Shown: positions 23,774-31,557 of the stretch, piece after piece
Layout of the letters: each line of letters opens with the position of its first letter
Numbering within the stretch: position 1 is the first letter of the stretch
Source of the DNA: Rhizobium sp. BK418
GTDB lineage: Bacteria; Pseudomonadota; Alphaproteobacteria; Rhizobiales; Rhizobiaceae
Length of the DNA: 64,000 bases
Direction: 5' to 3'
Assembly: GCF_004341105.1 (NCBI RefSeq)
Contig: NZ_SLZK01000002.1
Span: forward strand, 552,310-616,309
Made by a program: the position numbers and the translations under genes
The notes under the pieces: model-generated
Database searches by the model: none
Seen by the model: the letters and a program-made list of their open reading frames with translations, nothing else
What the model was told of the DNA's origin: nothing

Positions 23774-26700
23774 ATGCTTCCAGGCTGGGTCATATTTGCG
23801 TTTGCCTTGGGTTATCTTCTGCTGCTTTTCGCAGTGGCAAGCTACGGTGACCGCCGGAGCCGGAAATTCGGCGTGCCGGAAGGCGGCCGGCCTGTAGTCT
23901 ATGCGCTCAGCCTTGCGATCTACTGCACGTCCTGGACCTATTTCGGCGGCGTCGGCCTAGCTGCCCACCACGGGCTGGAATTTGCCGGCATCTATATCGG
24001 GCCGATCCTCGTCTTTACGCTCGGCATGCCGCTCTTGAAGCGCATCATCGAACTTGCCAAGGCCGAGAAGCTGACCTCAGTCGCCGATTTCGTTGCCGCG
24101 CGTTATGGCAAGAATTCCACCGTCGCGACCATCGTGGCATTGATCTGCCTCATCGGCACCATTCCCTATATCGCACTGCAGCTTAAATCCATTTCGGCAA
24201 CGGTCACGGCCATGGTCAACCCTTCGGATTATGGCATCGGCAGCGGCAATCTCTATTTCCTCGACCTGCCCCTGATCGTCACGCTAGTGCTCGCATGCTT
24301 CGCCATCATGTTCGGCACCCGCCACACGGATGCGACCGAACATCAGGACGGGCTTATCCTCGCGGTGTCCATGGAATCGATGGTGAAGCTCGTTGCTTTC
24401 CTGACTGCCGGCATTTGCGTCATCTGGTTTCTTTTCGACGGGCCGACGGACGTATGGCAAAAGGGATCGGAGAATGAACTGGTCTCTTCTGCCCTTGGCT
24501 ATCAGACACCGCTCAGCCGCTGGATCACGTTGACGCTGCTTTCCGCCTTCGCGATCATCATGCTGCCGCGTCAGTTTCATGTAACCGTCGTCGAAAATCG
24601 CACTGCCAAACAGCTTCGGCTCGCCGGCTTTCTCTTCCCGCTCTATCTGATCGCCATCAATCTCTTCGTGTTGCCGGTAGCGATCGGCGGGCTGCTCACC
24701 TTCGGCGGCAGCGGCAATGCCGACCTTTACGTGCTCTCTCTACCGCTTGCAGGGCAAATGCCTGTTGTCTCGCTGATCACCTTCGTCGGTGGATTTTCGG
24801 CGGCGACCGCCATGGTGATCGTCGATTCCGTGGCGCTTTCCATCATGGTGTCGAACGATATCGTCATGCCGTTCTTCCTGCGCAGGAAGCTTGCGGGCCT
24901 TGCGAGCCAGCGTGACGACTTCGCAAAGAGCCTGCTCAATATCCGCCGCAGCGCCATTTTCGGGGTGCTGCTGCTTGGCTATGCCTATTATCGCTCGACC
25001 GACAGCACGGCAGGCCTCGCCTCAATCGGCCTGCTGTCCTTTGCTGCCATCGCGCAGATCGCTCCTGCCCTCTTCGGCGGCATGATCTGGCGCCGGGCGA
25101 ATGCGCGCGGCGCAATCCTCGGTCTCTCGTCCGGCTTCATCATCTGGTTCTACCTACTGTTCCTCCCCTCATTCGGAGGCCCCGATTATTCCTATGTGGC
25201 AAGCAGTTTCCTCGGCTTCATCTTTCCCGGCACGACGCTCTTTACCGGCCCGGATGCCGATCCGCTCGTCAATGCGACGGCGATGAGCCTGCTTGTCAAC
25301 ACCGCAGCCTTCATCGTCGGCTCGCTGACCCGCAACGCCAAGCCGCTGGAGCGAATTCAGGCCGGCATCTTCGTGAAACGGCATTCGCGTTCGCAATTTG
25401 CCACGCGCGGCTGGAAGACCCGCATCAGCGTCGGCGATCTCAAGACGGCCATCGCCCGTTATCTCGGCGAGGAGCGCATGGAGCGCTCGCTTGCGACCTA
25501 TGAGCAGACCTCTGGCCGCAAGCTGGAGGACGACCAGCCGGCCGATATGGCGCTCATCCATTTCACCGAGCAGCTTCTCGGCAGCGCCATCGGCTCCTCA
25601 TCGGCGCGGCTGGTGCTGTCGTTGATCCTGCAGAAGATCGAGGACGCATCTTCCGACACGGCTTGGCTGCTCGATCAGGCGAGCGAAGCGCTGCAGTATA
25701 ATCAGGACATGCTGCAGACCGCCCTTTCGCAAATGGACCAGGGCATTGCCGTCTTTGACAGTTCCAACCGATTGACGATTTGGAACCGGCGCTTCCGGCA
25801 GCTGCTGGACCTGCCGGAAAATGCCGGCCAGGTCGGTTTTCCATTGTCGGAGATCGTCAATATTCTCAGCCAGCGCGGCGATATTGCGCCCGGCGACCAG
25901 TCTCAGGCGGTGCGGCATTTCCTGACGCTCGACAAGCCCTTCCCCCTGGTGCTCGGCGGCGGCGAACGGATCATCGAGGTGCGTTCCAACGCCATGCCGG
26001 ACAAGGGCATCGTCGCGACCTTCACCGATATCACCCAGCGTGTTGCCGCCGACCGGGCATTGAAACAGGCAAACGAGACACTGGAGCAGCGCGTGGCGGA
26101 GCGCACGGCGGAACTCACCCGGGTCAACAAGGAGCTTGCCGAGGCGCGGGCGGCCGCAGATGAGGCCAATATCGGCAAGACCCGCTTCTTTGCCGCTGCC
26201 GGCCACGACATTCTGCAACCGCTCAATGCCGCCCGGCTCTATTCGTCGGCACTTGTCGAGCGCATGGCGCTATCGGAAAACGGCCCGATCGTGCGCAATA
26301 TCGATTCTGCGCTGGAATCGGTTGAATCCATCCTCGGCGCAGTGCTCGATATTTCCCGCCTCGATACCGGCGCCATGCGCCCCAGGTTGGCCGCGGTGCC
26401 GCTCTCCGATCTGCTGGAGCGTATCGAGACCGATTTTGCGCCGATCGCTCGCGAAAAGAAGCTCAAGCTCACGGTGATGCCAACGTCGCTGCGGGTGCGC
26501 TCCGATCCAAACCTGCTGCGCCGACTGGTACAAAACCTCGTTTCCAACGCCATCAAATATACAATCAGCGGCAAGGTGCTGATCGGGGCAAGGCGGCGAG
26601 GCAATCAGGTCATCATCCAGGTGATGGATTCCGGCATCGGCATTCCGCCTTCGAAATTTCGGACCGTGTTCAAGGAATTCGCGCGGCTGGATGAGGGAGC

Positions 26701-27274
26701 CCAGACCGCCTCGGGCCTCGGGCTCGGACTTTCCATCGTCGACCGCATCGCTCGCGTGCTCAACCACAAGGTCGAGCTTCATTCGACGCATGGCAAGGGA
26801 ACGGAATTCCGTATCCTCATGCCGCTCGATACGTCGAAGAGCGCGGAAGCTGCGGCGGCCGTCCCTCCCGCCGACGCCACGGCCCAGCCGCTGAAGGGAT
26901 TGCGCATCCTTTGCATCGACAATGAGCCCAAGATCCTCGAAGGCATGCGGCTGCTGATAGAGGGCTGGGGCTGCGATACGCAGGCGGTCGATTCGCTCTC
27001 CGCCGTGCAGGCTCTTTCCATCCGGCAGCCGCCGGATCTCGTCATTGCCGACTACCATCTTGCCGATGGAACCGGGATCGAAGCGATCCTGCATCTCAGG
27101 CAGCATTTCGGCATCGATATTCCTTCCCTGCTCGTGACCGCCGACAGGACGCTCGAAGTGCGAGCCGAGGCGGAAAAGCATGGTATTGCCGTTCAGCACA
27201 AGCCGGTGCGCCCGGCGGCACTACGCGCCTACATAACCCAGATTTCCGGCATGAAGCGCGCTGCGGCCGAGTGA
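23774..27274 (+). CDS. Hybrid histidine kinase fused to a sodium/solute symporter-like domain
   Basis: A 1166-aa multidomain sensor. Residues 1 to about 500 form a transporter-like domain with about 12-13 hydrophobic helices of the sodium:solute symporter type. A PAS-like domain spans about 650-765. A coiled segment follows (LEQRVAERTAELTRVNKELA). The HisKA domain has His811 in AAAGHDILQPLNAARLYSS, and the HATPase domain has LVQNLVSNAIKYT, GSGIGIP-like DSGIGIPPSKF and GLGLGLSIVDR. The C-terminal receiver (1043-1155) has Asp1093 in LVIADYHLADG. The architecture resembles CbrA-type sensors with an extra receiver. No partner regulator lies next to it. GGAGGG precedes the ATG. Confidence 0.93.
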   Translation: MLPGWVIFAFALGYLLLLFAVASYGDRRSRKFGVPEGGRPVVYALSLAIYCTSWTYFGGVGLAAHHGLEFAGIYIGPILVFTLGMPLLKRIIELAKAEKLTSVADFVAARYGKNSTVATIVALICLIGTIPYIALQLKSISATVTAMVNPSDYGIGSGNLYFLDLPLIVTLVLACFAIMFGTRHTDATEHQDGLILAVSMESMVKLVAFLTAGICVIWFLFDGPTDVWQKGSENELVSSALGYQTPLSRWITLTLLSAFAIIMLPRQFHVTVVENRTAKQLRLAGFLFPLYLIAINLFVLPVAIGGLLTFGGSGNADLYVLSLPLAGQMPVVSLITFVGGFSAATAMVIVDSVALSIMVSNDIVMPFFLRRKLAGLASQRDDFAKSLLNIRRSAIFGVLLLGYAYYRSTDSTAGLASIGLLSFAAIAQIAPALFGGMIWRRANARGAILGLSSGFIIWFYLLFLPSFGGPDYSYVASSFLGFIFPGTTLFTGPDADPLVNATAMSLLVNTAAFIVGSLTRNAKPLERIQAGIFVKRHSRSQFATRGWKTRISVGDLKTAIARYLGEERMERSLATYEQTSGRKLEDDQPADMALIHFTEQLLGSAIGSSSARLVLSLILQKIEDASSDTAWLLDQASEALQYNQDMLQTALSQMDQGIAVFDSSNRLTIWNRRFRQLLDLPENAGQVGFPLSEIVNILSQRGDIAPGDQSQAVRHFLTLDKPFPLVLGGGERIIEVRSNAMPDKGIVATFTDITQRVAADRALKQANETLEQRVAERTAELTRVNKELAEARAAADEANIGKTRFFAAAGHDILQPLNAARLYSSALVERMALSENGPIVRNIDSALESVESILGAVLDISRLDTGAMRPRLAAVPLSDLLERIETDFAPIAREKKLKLTVMPTSLRVRSDPNLLRRLVQNLVSNAIKYTISGKVLIGARRRGNQVIIQVMDSGIGIPPSKFRTVFKEFARLDEGAQTASGLGLGLSIVDRIARVLNHKVELHSTHGKGTEFRILMPLDTSKSAEAAAAVPPADATAQPLKGLRILCIDNEPKILEGMRLLIEGWGCDTQAVDSLSAVQALSIRQPPDLVIADYHLADGTGIEAILHLRQHFGIDIPSLLVTADRTLEVRAEAEKHGIAVQHKPVRPAALRAYITQISGMKRAAAE

Positions 27275-27277
27275 CAC

Positions 27278-27841
27278 TCAAGCCGCCTTGCGCCCTCCGA
27301 AAACCTGGCCGACGAGTTCGCTGACCCGGGCCGATGTCGGGACATCGCCGAAGAGGATGCGGTACATGATGGGTGCCACGACGCGGTCCATGACAGCGTC
27401 GACATCCGGGAAAGGCTCGCCTCTCTCCTTCGCCCGGATGGCAATCGCCTCGATCTGCTGACGCGTGAAGTTGCAGCACTTATTGGCGTTGTCGCCGGTC
27501 TGTGCCGCGAGCACATCGCGGATATATTCACGGCCGGGGCCGGACGACATTTCCTCGGCATACTGCTCGGCCCAGGCTTCCAGATCACCGGGGCCGCTGC
27601 CGGTATCAACCGGCTCCATGTCCGGGCGCAGACGCTCGACGGCGACGTCGGCAAGCAATTCCTGCAGATCGCCCCAACGGCGGTAGATCGTGGATGGGGT
27701 CACGCCGGCGCGCGTCGCAATCAGCGGAACGGTAATCTCCGCGCGACTCATCTTTGCCAACAGGTCGCGGACCGCTTCATGCACGGAGGCCTGAACGCGG
27801 GCGCTTCTGCCCCCAGGGCGGATATTCTCTTTCACTGCCAT
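27278..27841 (-). CDS. TetR-family regulator
   Basis: A 187-aa repressor. The N-terminal helix-turn-helix is VPLIATRAGVTPSTIYRRWG, and a divergent ligand-binding domain follows. It is divergent from an MFS exporter (28078), the usual layout when a TetR protein controls its neighbour. The 236-bp gap contains palindromes that may be its operator. Its stop is three bases from the end of the opposing hybrid kinase. The C-terminal domain does not identify a ligand. Confidence 0.88.
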   Translation of the reverse strand: MAVKENIRPGGRSARVQASVHEAVRDLLAKMSRAEITVPLIATRAGVTPSTIYRRWGDLQELLADVAVERLRPDMEPVDTGSGPGDLEAWAEQYAEEMSSGPGREYIRDVLAAQTGDNANKCCNFTRQQIEAIAIRAKERGEPFPDVDAVMDRVVAPIMYRILFGDVPTSARVSELVGQVFGGRKAA

Positions 27842-27929
27842 TTCGAACCCAACCTTTTCCTCCCTGAAGCGAGCGCGATCGTTCAGATTCGGCTGGCACG
27901 CTTCAGGTTCCTTTTACGCATAGCGCGAC

Positions 27930-27954
27930 CGCAAAACCGCTGCACACTTTTGCG
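27930..27954. repeat. Dispersed rhizobial palindrome (single unit)
   Basis: CGCAAAA (27930-27936) and TTTTGCG (27948-27954) enclose CCGCTGCACAC. The same core recurs at 29325 and in the tandem copies at 62039-62185. The following GACATGCTC is also shared with the 29325 copy. Confidence 0.7.
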
Positions 27955-28003
27955 CGACATGCTCCGGCACCGATCGTTCAGAAACTTTCATACATCCATT
28001 AAT

Positions 28004-28063
28004 GCAAATTATTTGCTTTTAGGTTTCGGCTTGCCTAGATAGAGCTAACGCAACGATTTAGCT
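28004..28063. promoter_or_regulatory. Palindromes in the TetR/MFS divergent promoter
   Basis: GCAAAT-T-ATTTGC (28004-28016) is a perfect 13-bp palindrome. AGCTAA (28043-28048) and TTAGCT (28058-28063) form a second inverted repeat just before the AAGGAG of the MFS gene. Either could be the TetR operator; the second would also overlap the mRNA start region. Confidence 0.45.
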
Positions 28064-28077
28064 TTAAGGAGCTATAT

Positions 28078-29265
28078 ATGGTCGCCGCTCCCGAATCCAT
28101 CAAGAATTCATCGCCCATGGGCTTCCATGCTCTGACGCTTGCCATCTTCTTCGGTGCTTCGGCGGCGCCAACGCCGCTCTACCGTATCTATCAGGAAGCC
28201 TTCGCCGTTTCCCCCTTCCTCATCACCGTGATCTTCGCCGTCTATTCCTTTGCGCTGCTCGCAGCCCTGCTGATTGCGGGCTCCATCTCCGATCACCTCG
28301 GAAGGCGTCCGGTCATTTTCGCCGCGCTGATGCTCGAGATCATCGCCATGGGTCTGTTTTCCATCGCCAGCGGTGCAGAATGGCTGATCGCGGCGCGCAT
28401 CGTGCAGGGTCTTGCAACCGGTATTGCCGGTGCGTCGCTGGGTGCCGCCCTTGTCGATATCGACCGTGCAAAGGGGCAAATCGTCAACTCTATCGCACCG
28501 CTTTCCGGCATGGCGATCGGCGCGATTGGCACCAGCGCATTGATCCAGTACGGACCGGAGCCGCTGCATCTCATCTATGCGCTGCTGCTTGTCGGTTTTG
28601 CGGTGCAGGCGGTTGCAGTATGGCTGACGCGGGAGACCGGCGGCAAGCGGCCCGGCGTCTTCACCTCGCTGAAGCCAACGATTTTCATTCCGCAACAGGT
28701 GAAAAAGCCGCTGTCTCTGGTGACGCCGATCAATATTGCCAACTGGGCACTCGGCGGCTTCTATCTATCGCTCGTGCCTTCACTGGTCGCTTCGACCACC
28801 GGCAGCCGGGCGCCTCTGACGGGTGGCGCAGTCGTCGCCGCGCTGATGCTGTCAGGCGCAATTGCCGTTTTCCTGCGCCGTGGCCGCAGCCCCAAGGCCA
28901 ATCTCGTCTTCGGCGTCTCCTCTCAAACGCTCGGCATCGCAACGGTCGTTGCTGGCGTGCATCTCGCCAACGTGCCGCTGCTGCTTGTCGGCACGCTTTT
29001 CACAGGCGCCGGTTTCGGCACCAATTTCCTCGGCTCGATCGGTACGATTGTGCCGCTTGCCAAGCCGGAGGAGCGAGCCGGTCTGCTTTCGGCCTTCTAT
29101 ATCCAGAGCTACCTGGCCTTCAGCCTCCCGGCGATTCTTGCCGGCTTCCTCGTCAAGTCGATCGGTTACGGCACCACGACGGACATCTATGCCACGGCCA
29201 TATTGCTTGTCAGCATCACCGGGCTGCTGGTGATGCGCACGACAAGAGAAACAGCGACGGCTTAA
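28078..29265 (+). CDS. MFS transporter
   Basis: A 395-aa major facilitator protein with 12 predicted membrane helices. The conserved loop 2-3 motif is GSISDHLGRRPVIFAA, and ARIVQGLATGIAGASLGAAL fits the drug/sugar exporter class. It begins with a short N-terminus and ends MRTTRETATA. AAGGAG precedes the ATG. Its divergence from a TetR gene suggests an inducible efflux pump. The substrate is unknown. Confidence 0.9.
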   Translation: MVAAPESIKNSSPMGFHALTLAIFFGASAAPTPLYRIYQEAFAVSPFLITVIFAVYSFALLAALLIAGSISDHLGRRPVIFAALMLEIIAMGLFSIASGAEWLIAARIVQGLATGIAGASLGAALVDIDRAKGQIVNSIAPLSGMAIGAIGTSALIQYGPEPLHLIYALLLVGFAVQAVAVWLTRETGGKRPGVFTSLKPTIFIPQQVKKPLSLVTPINIANWALGGFYLSLVPSLVASTTGSRAPLTGGAVVAALMLSGAIAVFLRRGRSPKANLVFGVSSQTLGIATVVAGVHLANVPLLLVGTLFTGAGFGTNFLGSIGTIVPLAKPEERAGLLSAFYIQSYLAFSLPAILAGFLVKSIGYGTTTDIYATAILLVSITGLLVMRTTRETATA

Positions 29266-29357
29266 AGCGCGTCGCGATCTTCAGATCCGCCACGCTCTAA
29301 GCTCCTGTTTCGTATGTCGTTACTGCAAAACCGCACACACTTTTGTGGGACATGCTC
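29265..29357. repeat. RIME-like intergenic element with two palindromes
   Basis: The first palindrome starts AAAGCGCGTCGCGATC, has a TTCA loop and returns GATCCGCCACGCTCT (imperfect). The second has outer arms ATGTC/GACAT and inner arms GCAAAA/TTTTG around a CCGCACACAC-like core. Two adjacent palindromes of this type resemble the Rhizobium-specific intergenic mosaic elements. It lies between the converging MFS and luciferase-like genes. Confidence 0.55.
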
Positions 29358-29377
29358 TATGCCGTCGCCCCATGTCA

Positions 29378-30400
29378 TCACCGCCAGCCGAGTGCCGGGG
29401 CGACGTATTTCAGGATCGATTCAATGACGTGGGCATTGTATTCGACGCCGAGCTGATTCGGGACGGTGAGCAGCAGCGTATCAGCCTCGGCTATCGCCTC
29501 GTCCTTCTTCAGTTCCTCGATGAGAGCATCGGGTTCGGCCGCATAGGAGCGACCGAAGATTGCCCTCGTATTCTCGTCGATGAAACCGATCTTGTCCTGC
29601 CCTTCGTTGCCGTAGCCGAAATAGGAGCGGTCGCGATCGTTCACCAGCGCAAAGATGCTGCGGCTGACGGAGACGCGCGGCTCACGCTGATGGCCGGCCT
29701 CTTTCCAGGCCTCGCGATAGGCGCGGATCTGCTTGGCTTGCTGGATATGGAAGGCTTCGCCGGTTTCATCATCCTTCAGCGTCGAGCTCTGCAGGTTCAT
29801 GCCGAGCTTTGCGGCCCAGACGGCTGTGGCGTTCGAACCCGCACCCCACCAGATGCGCTCGCGCAGGCCGTCGGAATGCGGTTCGAGCCGAAGCAGGCCG
29901 GGAGGATTGGGGAACATCGGCCGCGGATTGGGTTCGGCAAAACCTTCGCCCTTCAGCACTTCGAGGAAAACCTCGGCATGGCGGCGTCCCATATCGGCAT
30001 CGCTTTGTCCATCAGGCGGGTTGTAGCCGAAATAGCGCCAGCCCTCGATGACCTGCTCCGGCGAGCCGCGGCTGATGCCGAGCTGCAAGCGCCCGCGGGA
30101 AATCAGATCGGCCGCGCCGGCATCTTCCGCCATATAGAGCGGGTTCTCATAGCGCATGTCGATGACTGCCGTGCCGATCTCGATGCGGCTGGTCCGTGCG
30201 CCGACGGCCGCGAGCAGCGGGAAAGGCGAGGCAAGCTGGCGCGCGAAATGGTGGACACGGAAATAGGCGCCATCCGCCCCCAGTTCCTCAGCGGCAACCG
30301 CAAGGTCGATCGACTGTAGCAGCGTATCGCCAGCCGAGCGCGTCTGCGATTGCGGCGAGGGCGTCCAGTGCCCGAACGAGAGGAAACCGATCTTCTTCAT
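29378..30400 (-). CDS. LLM-class (luciferase-like) flavin-dependent oxidoreductase
   Basis: A 340-aa TIM-barrel flavoprotein that would use reduced FMN or F420-like flavin to oxidise an unknown substrate. Family features are MKKIGFLSFGHWTPSP at the N-terminus, VHHFARQLASPFPLLAAVGA, IEIGTAVIDMRYENPLYMAE and RLQLGISRGSPEQVIEGW. Length is normal. It is a single leftward gene preceded by GGCGGTGA. The substrate cannot be predicted. Confidence 0.88.
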   Translation of the reverse strand: MKKIGFLSFGHWTPSPQSQTRSAGDTLLQSIDLAVAAEELGADGAYFRVHHFARQLASPFPLLAAVGARTSRIEIGTAVIDMRYENPLYMAEDAGAADLISRGRLQLGISRGSPEQVIEGWRYFGYNPPDGQSDADMGRRHAEVFLEVLKGEGFAEPNPRPMFPNPPGLLRLEPHSDGLRERIWWGAGSNATAVWAAKLGMNLQSSTLKDDETGEAFHIQQAKQIRAYREAWKEAGHQREPRVSVSRSIFALVNDRDRSYFGYGNEGQDKIGFIDENTRAIFGRSYAAEPDALIEELKKDEAIAEADTLLLTVPNQLGVEYNAHVIESILKYVAPALGWR

Positions 30401-30588
30401 GATTTCACCGCCTAAACTGAAGTGTGCCTTGCACGCTTCTTGTCATGATTCCGGATAGGCATATAGGCGCTTCATGAGAGATTTGTGAGGCTTTCGCGAG
30501 ACGAGGGAGACATCTCGAACGTCCGCCGGCTAGCCACGCCCTGCCGGCAGGGCCCTGTCTGTCATGCGGCCATCGCCTGATCTTCCTG

Positions 30589-31059
30589 TTACGTCTCCAC
30601 CAGCTTAGCCAGTTGCGCCGCAACCGTGCCCCAGCCGTCGTAGAAACCCAGTTCTTCGTGCGTGTTGCGGGTCTCCTTATCCTTGTGCATGACAAGGGCA
30701 TTGTAATCGGTGCCTTCAGGATGGTCGGCGAGTGTGATGATGGCTGTCATGAAGGGTGTCGGCGCGGGACGCCAGCCGCCGAGAAGTGCATTGGTGAAGA
30801 CGATGCGACGGCCGTCCTGAATATCCAGGTAGCAAGCACTGAGATGATGTTGGAAGGGACCGCCATTTTCACTCATCTCGGTGACGAGGGCTCCGCCGGG
30901 TTTGACTTCCATGGTGGCGACGCGGCAGAGCGCCGGTGCGGGAATCCACCATTTTTCGAATTTTGCCGGCGTGGTCCAGGCGCTCCAGACTGCAGCCGGC
31001 GGAGCCTTTATGATGCGCGAAATGGTGAGATCGAGATCGGGGTTCACATTGATATTCAT
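30589..31059 (-). CDS. SRPBCC / AHSA1-family protein
   Basis: A 156-aa START-like protein with the AHSA1 pattern LTISRIIKAPPAAVWSAWTT, then PAKFEKWWIP, MEVKPGGALVTEM and GWGTVAAQLAKLVET. Such proteins bind hydrophobic ligands. Its ATG overlaps the stop of an ArsR gene by four bases (31056-31059), and AGGAGGA lies ten bases upstream. The ArsR-AHSA1 pair is common in Rhizobiales, and the two are surely co-transcribed. Confidence 0.9.
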   Translation of the reverse strand: MNINVNPDLDLTISRIIKAPPAAVWSAWTTPAKFEKWWIPAPALCRVATMEVKPGGALVTEMSENGGPFQHHLSACYLDIQDGRRIVFTNALLGGWRPAPTPFMTAIITLADHPEGTDYNALVMHKDKETRNTHEELGFYDGWGTVAAQLAKLVET

Positions 31060-31403
31060 TGGGACTTTTCCTCCTTCGATTGCGTGGCGGTGACGAAAGC
31101 CTCAAGCCTGTCGGTGCGGGCTTCCCAGATGGCGCGCTGAGCCGAAAGCCAGCCTTCGACCAAGGCGAAACGCTTCTTCTCCAGCGTGCAGGTGCGCACG
31201 CGGCCCTGCTTCCTCGTTTCGATGAGGCCTGTCTCTTCCAGCAGATGGATATGTTTCATGAAGGATGGCAAGGCCATGTCGAAGGGCCTTGCGAGGTCGC
31301 TGATACTGGCCGGACCGGTACCGAGACGGTTGATGACGGCGCGGCGTGTCGGATCGGCAAGTGCCAGGAAGATGCCATCGAGCTGAGCTGAATAGTAATC
31401 CAT
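31056..31403 (-). CDS. ArsR-family regulator
   Basis: A 115-aa winged-helix repressor from the ATG at 31403. The fold is visible in FLALADPTRRAVINRLGTG, then PASISDLARPFDMALPSFMK and HIHLLEETGLIETRKQGRVR. No metal-binding ELCVCDL motif is present, so it is not an arsenic sensor. The frame is open upstream to 31502, and an earlier ATG (31421) lies exactly in the middle of a palindromic operator, which favours the later start. It is coupled to the AHSA1 gene. Confidence 0.88.
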   Translation of the reverse strand: MDYYSAQLDGIFLALADPTRRAVINRLGTGPASISDLARPFDMALPSFMKHIHLLEETGLIETRKQGRVRTCTLEKKRFALVEGWLSAQRAIWEARTDRLEAFVTATQSKEEKSQ

Positions 31404-31412
31404 GAGGCTAAG

Positions 31413-31427
31413 TATCACCATGTGATA
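31413..31427. promoter_or_regulatory. Palindromic operator of the ArsR gene
   Basis: TATCAC-CAT-GTGATA is a perfect 15-bp inverted repeat starting ten bases upstream of the chosen ArsR start. Its position fits autorepression of the arsR-AHSA1 operon. Confidence 0.65.
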
Positions 31428-31557
31428 GTTAGCGCAAGAGCTAAGTGTCTTTGACTCCGCTCCTCGTGCCCCTAGCATGAAACCCTGCTCATGCCTGGCC
31501 AAAGATGAACGGTGTGTGAGGGCGGCGACGGTCCCGATGACCGCGCCGCCTTGCCTA

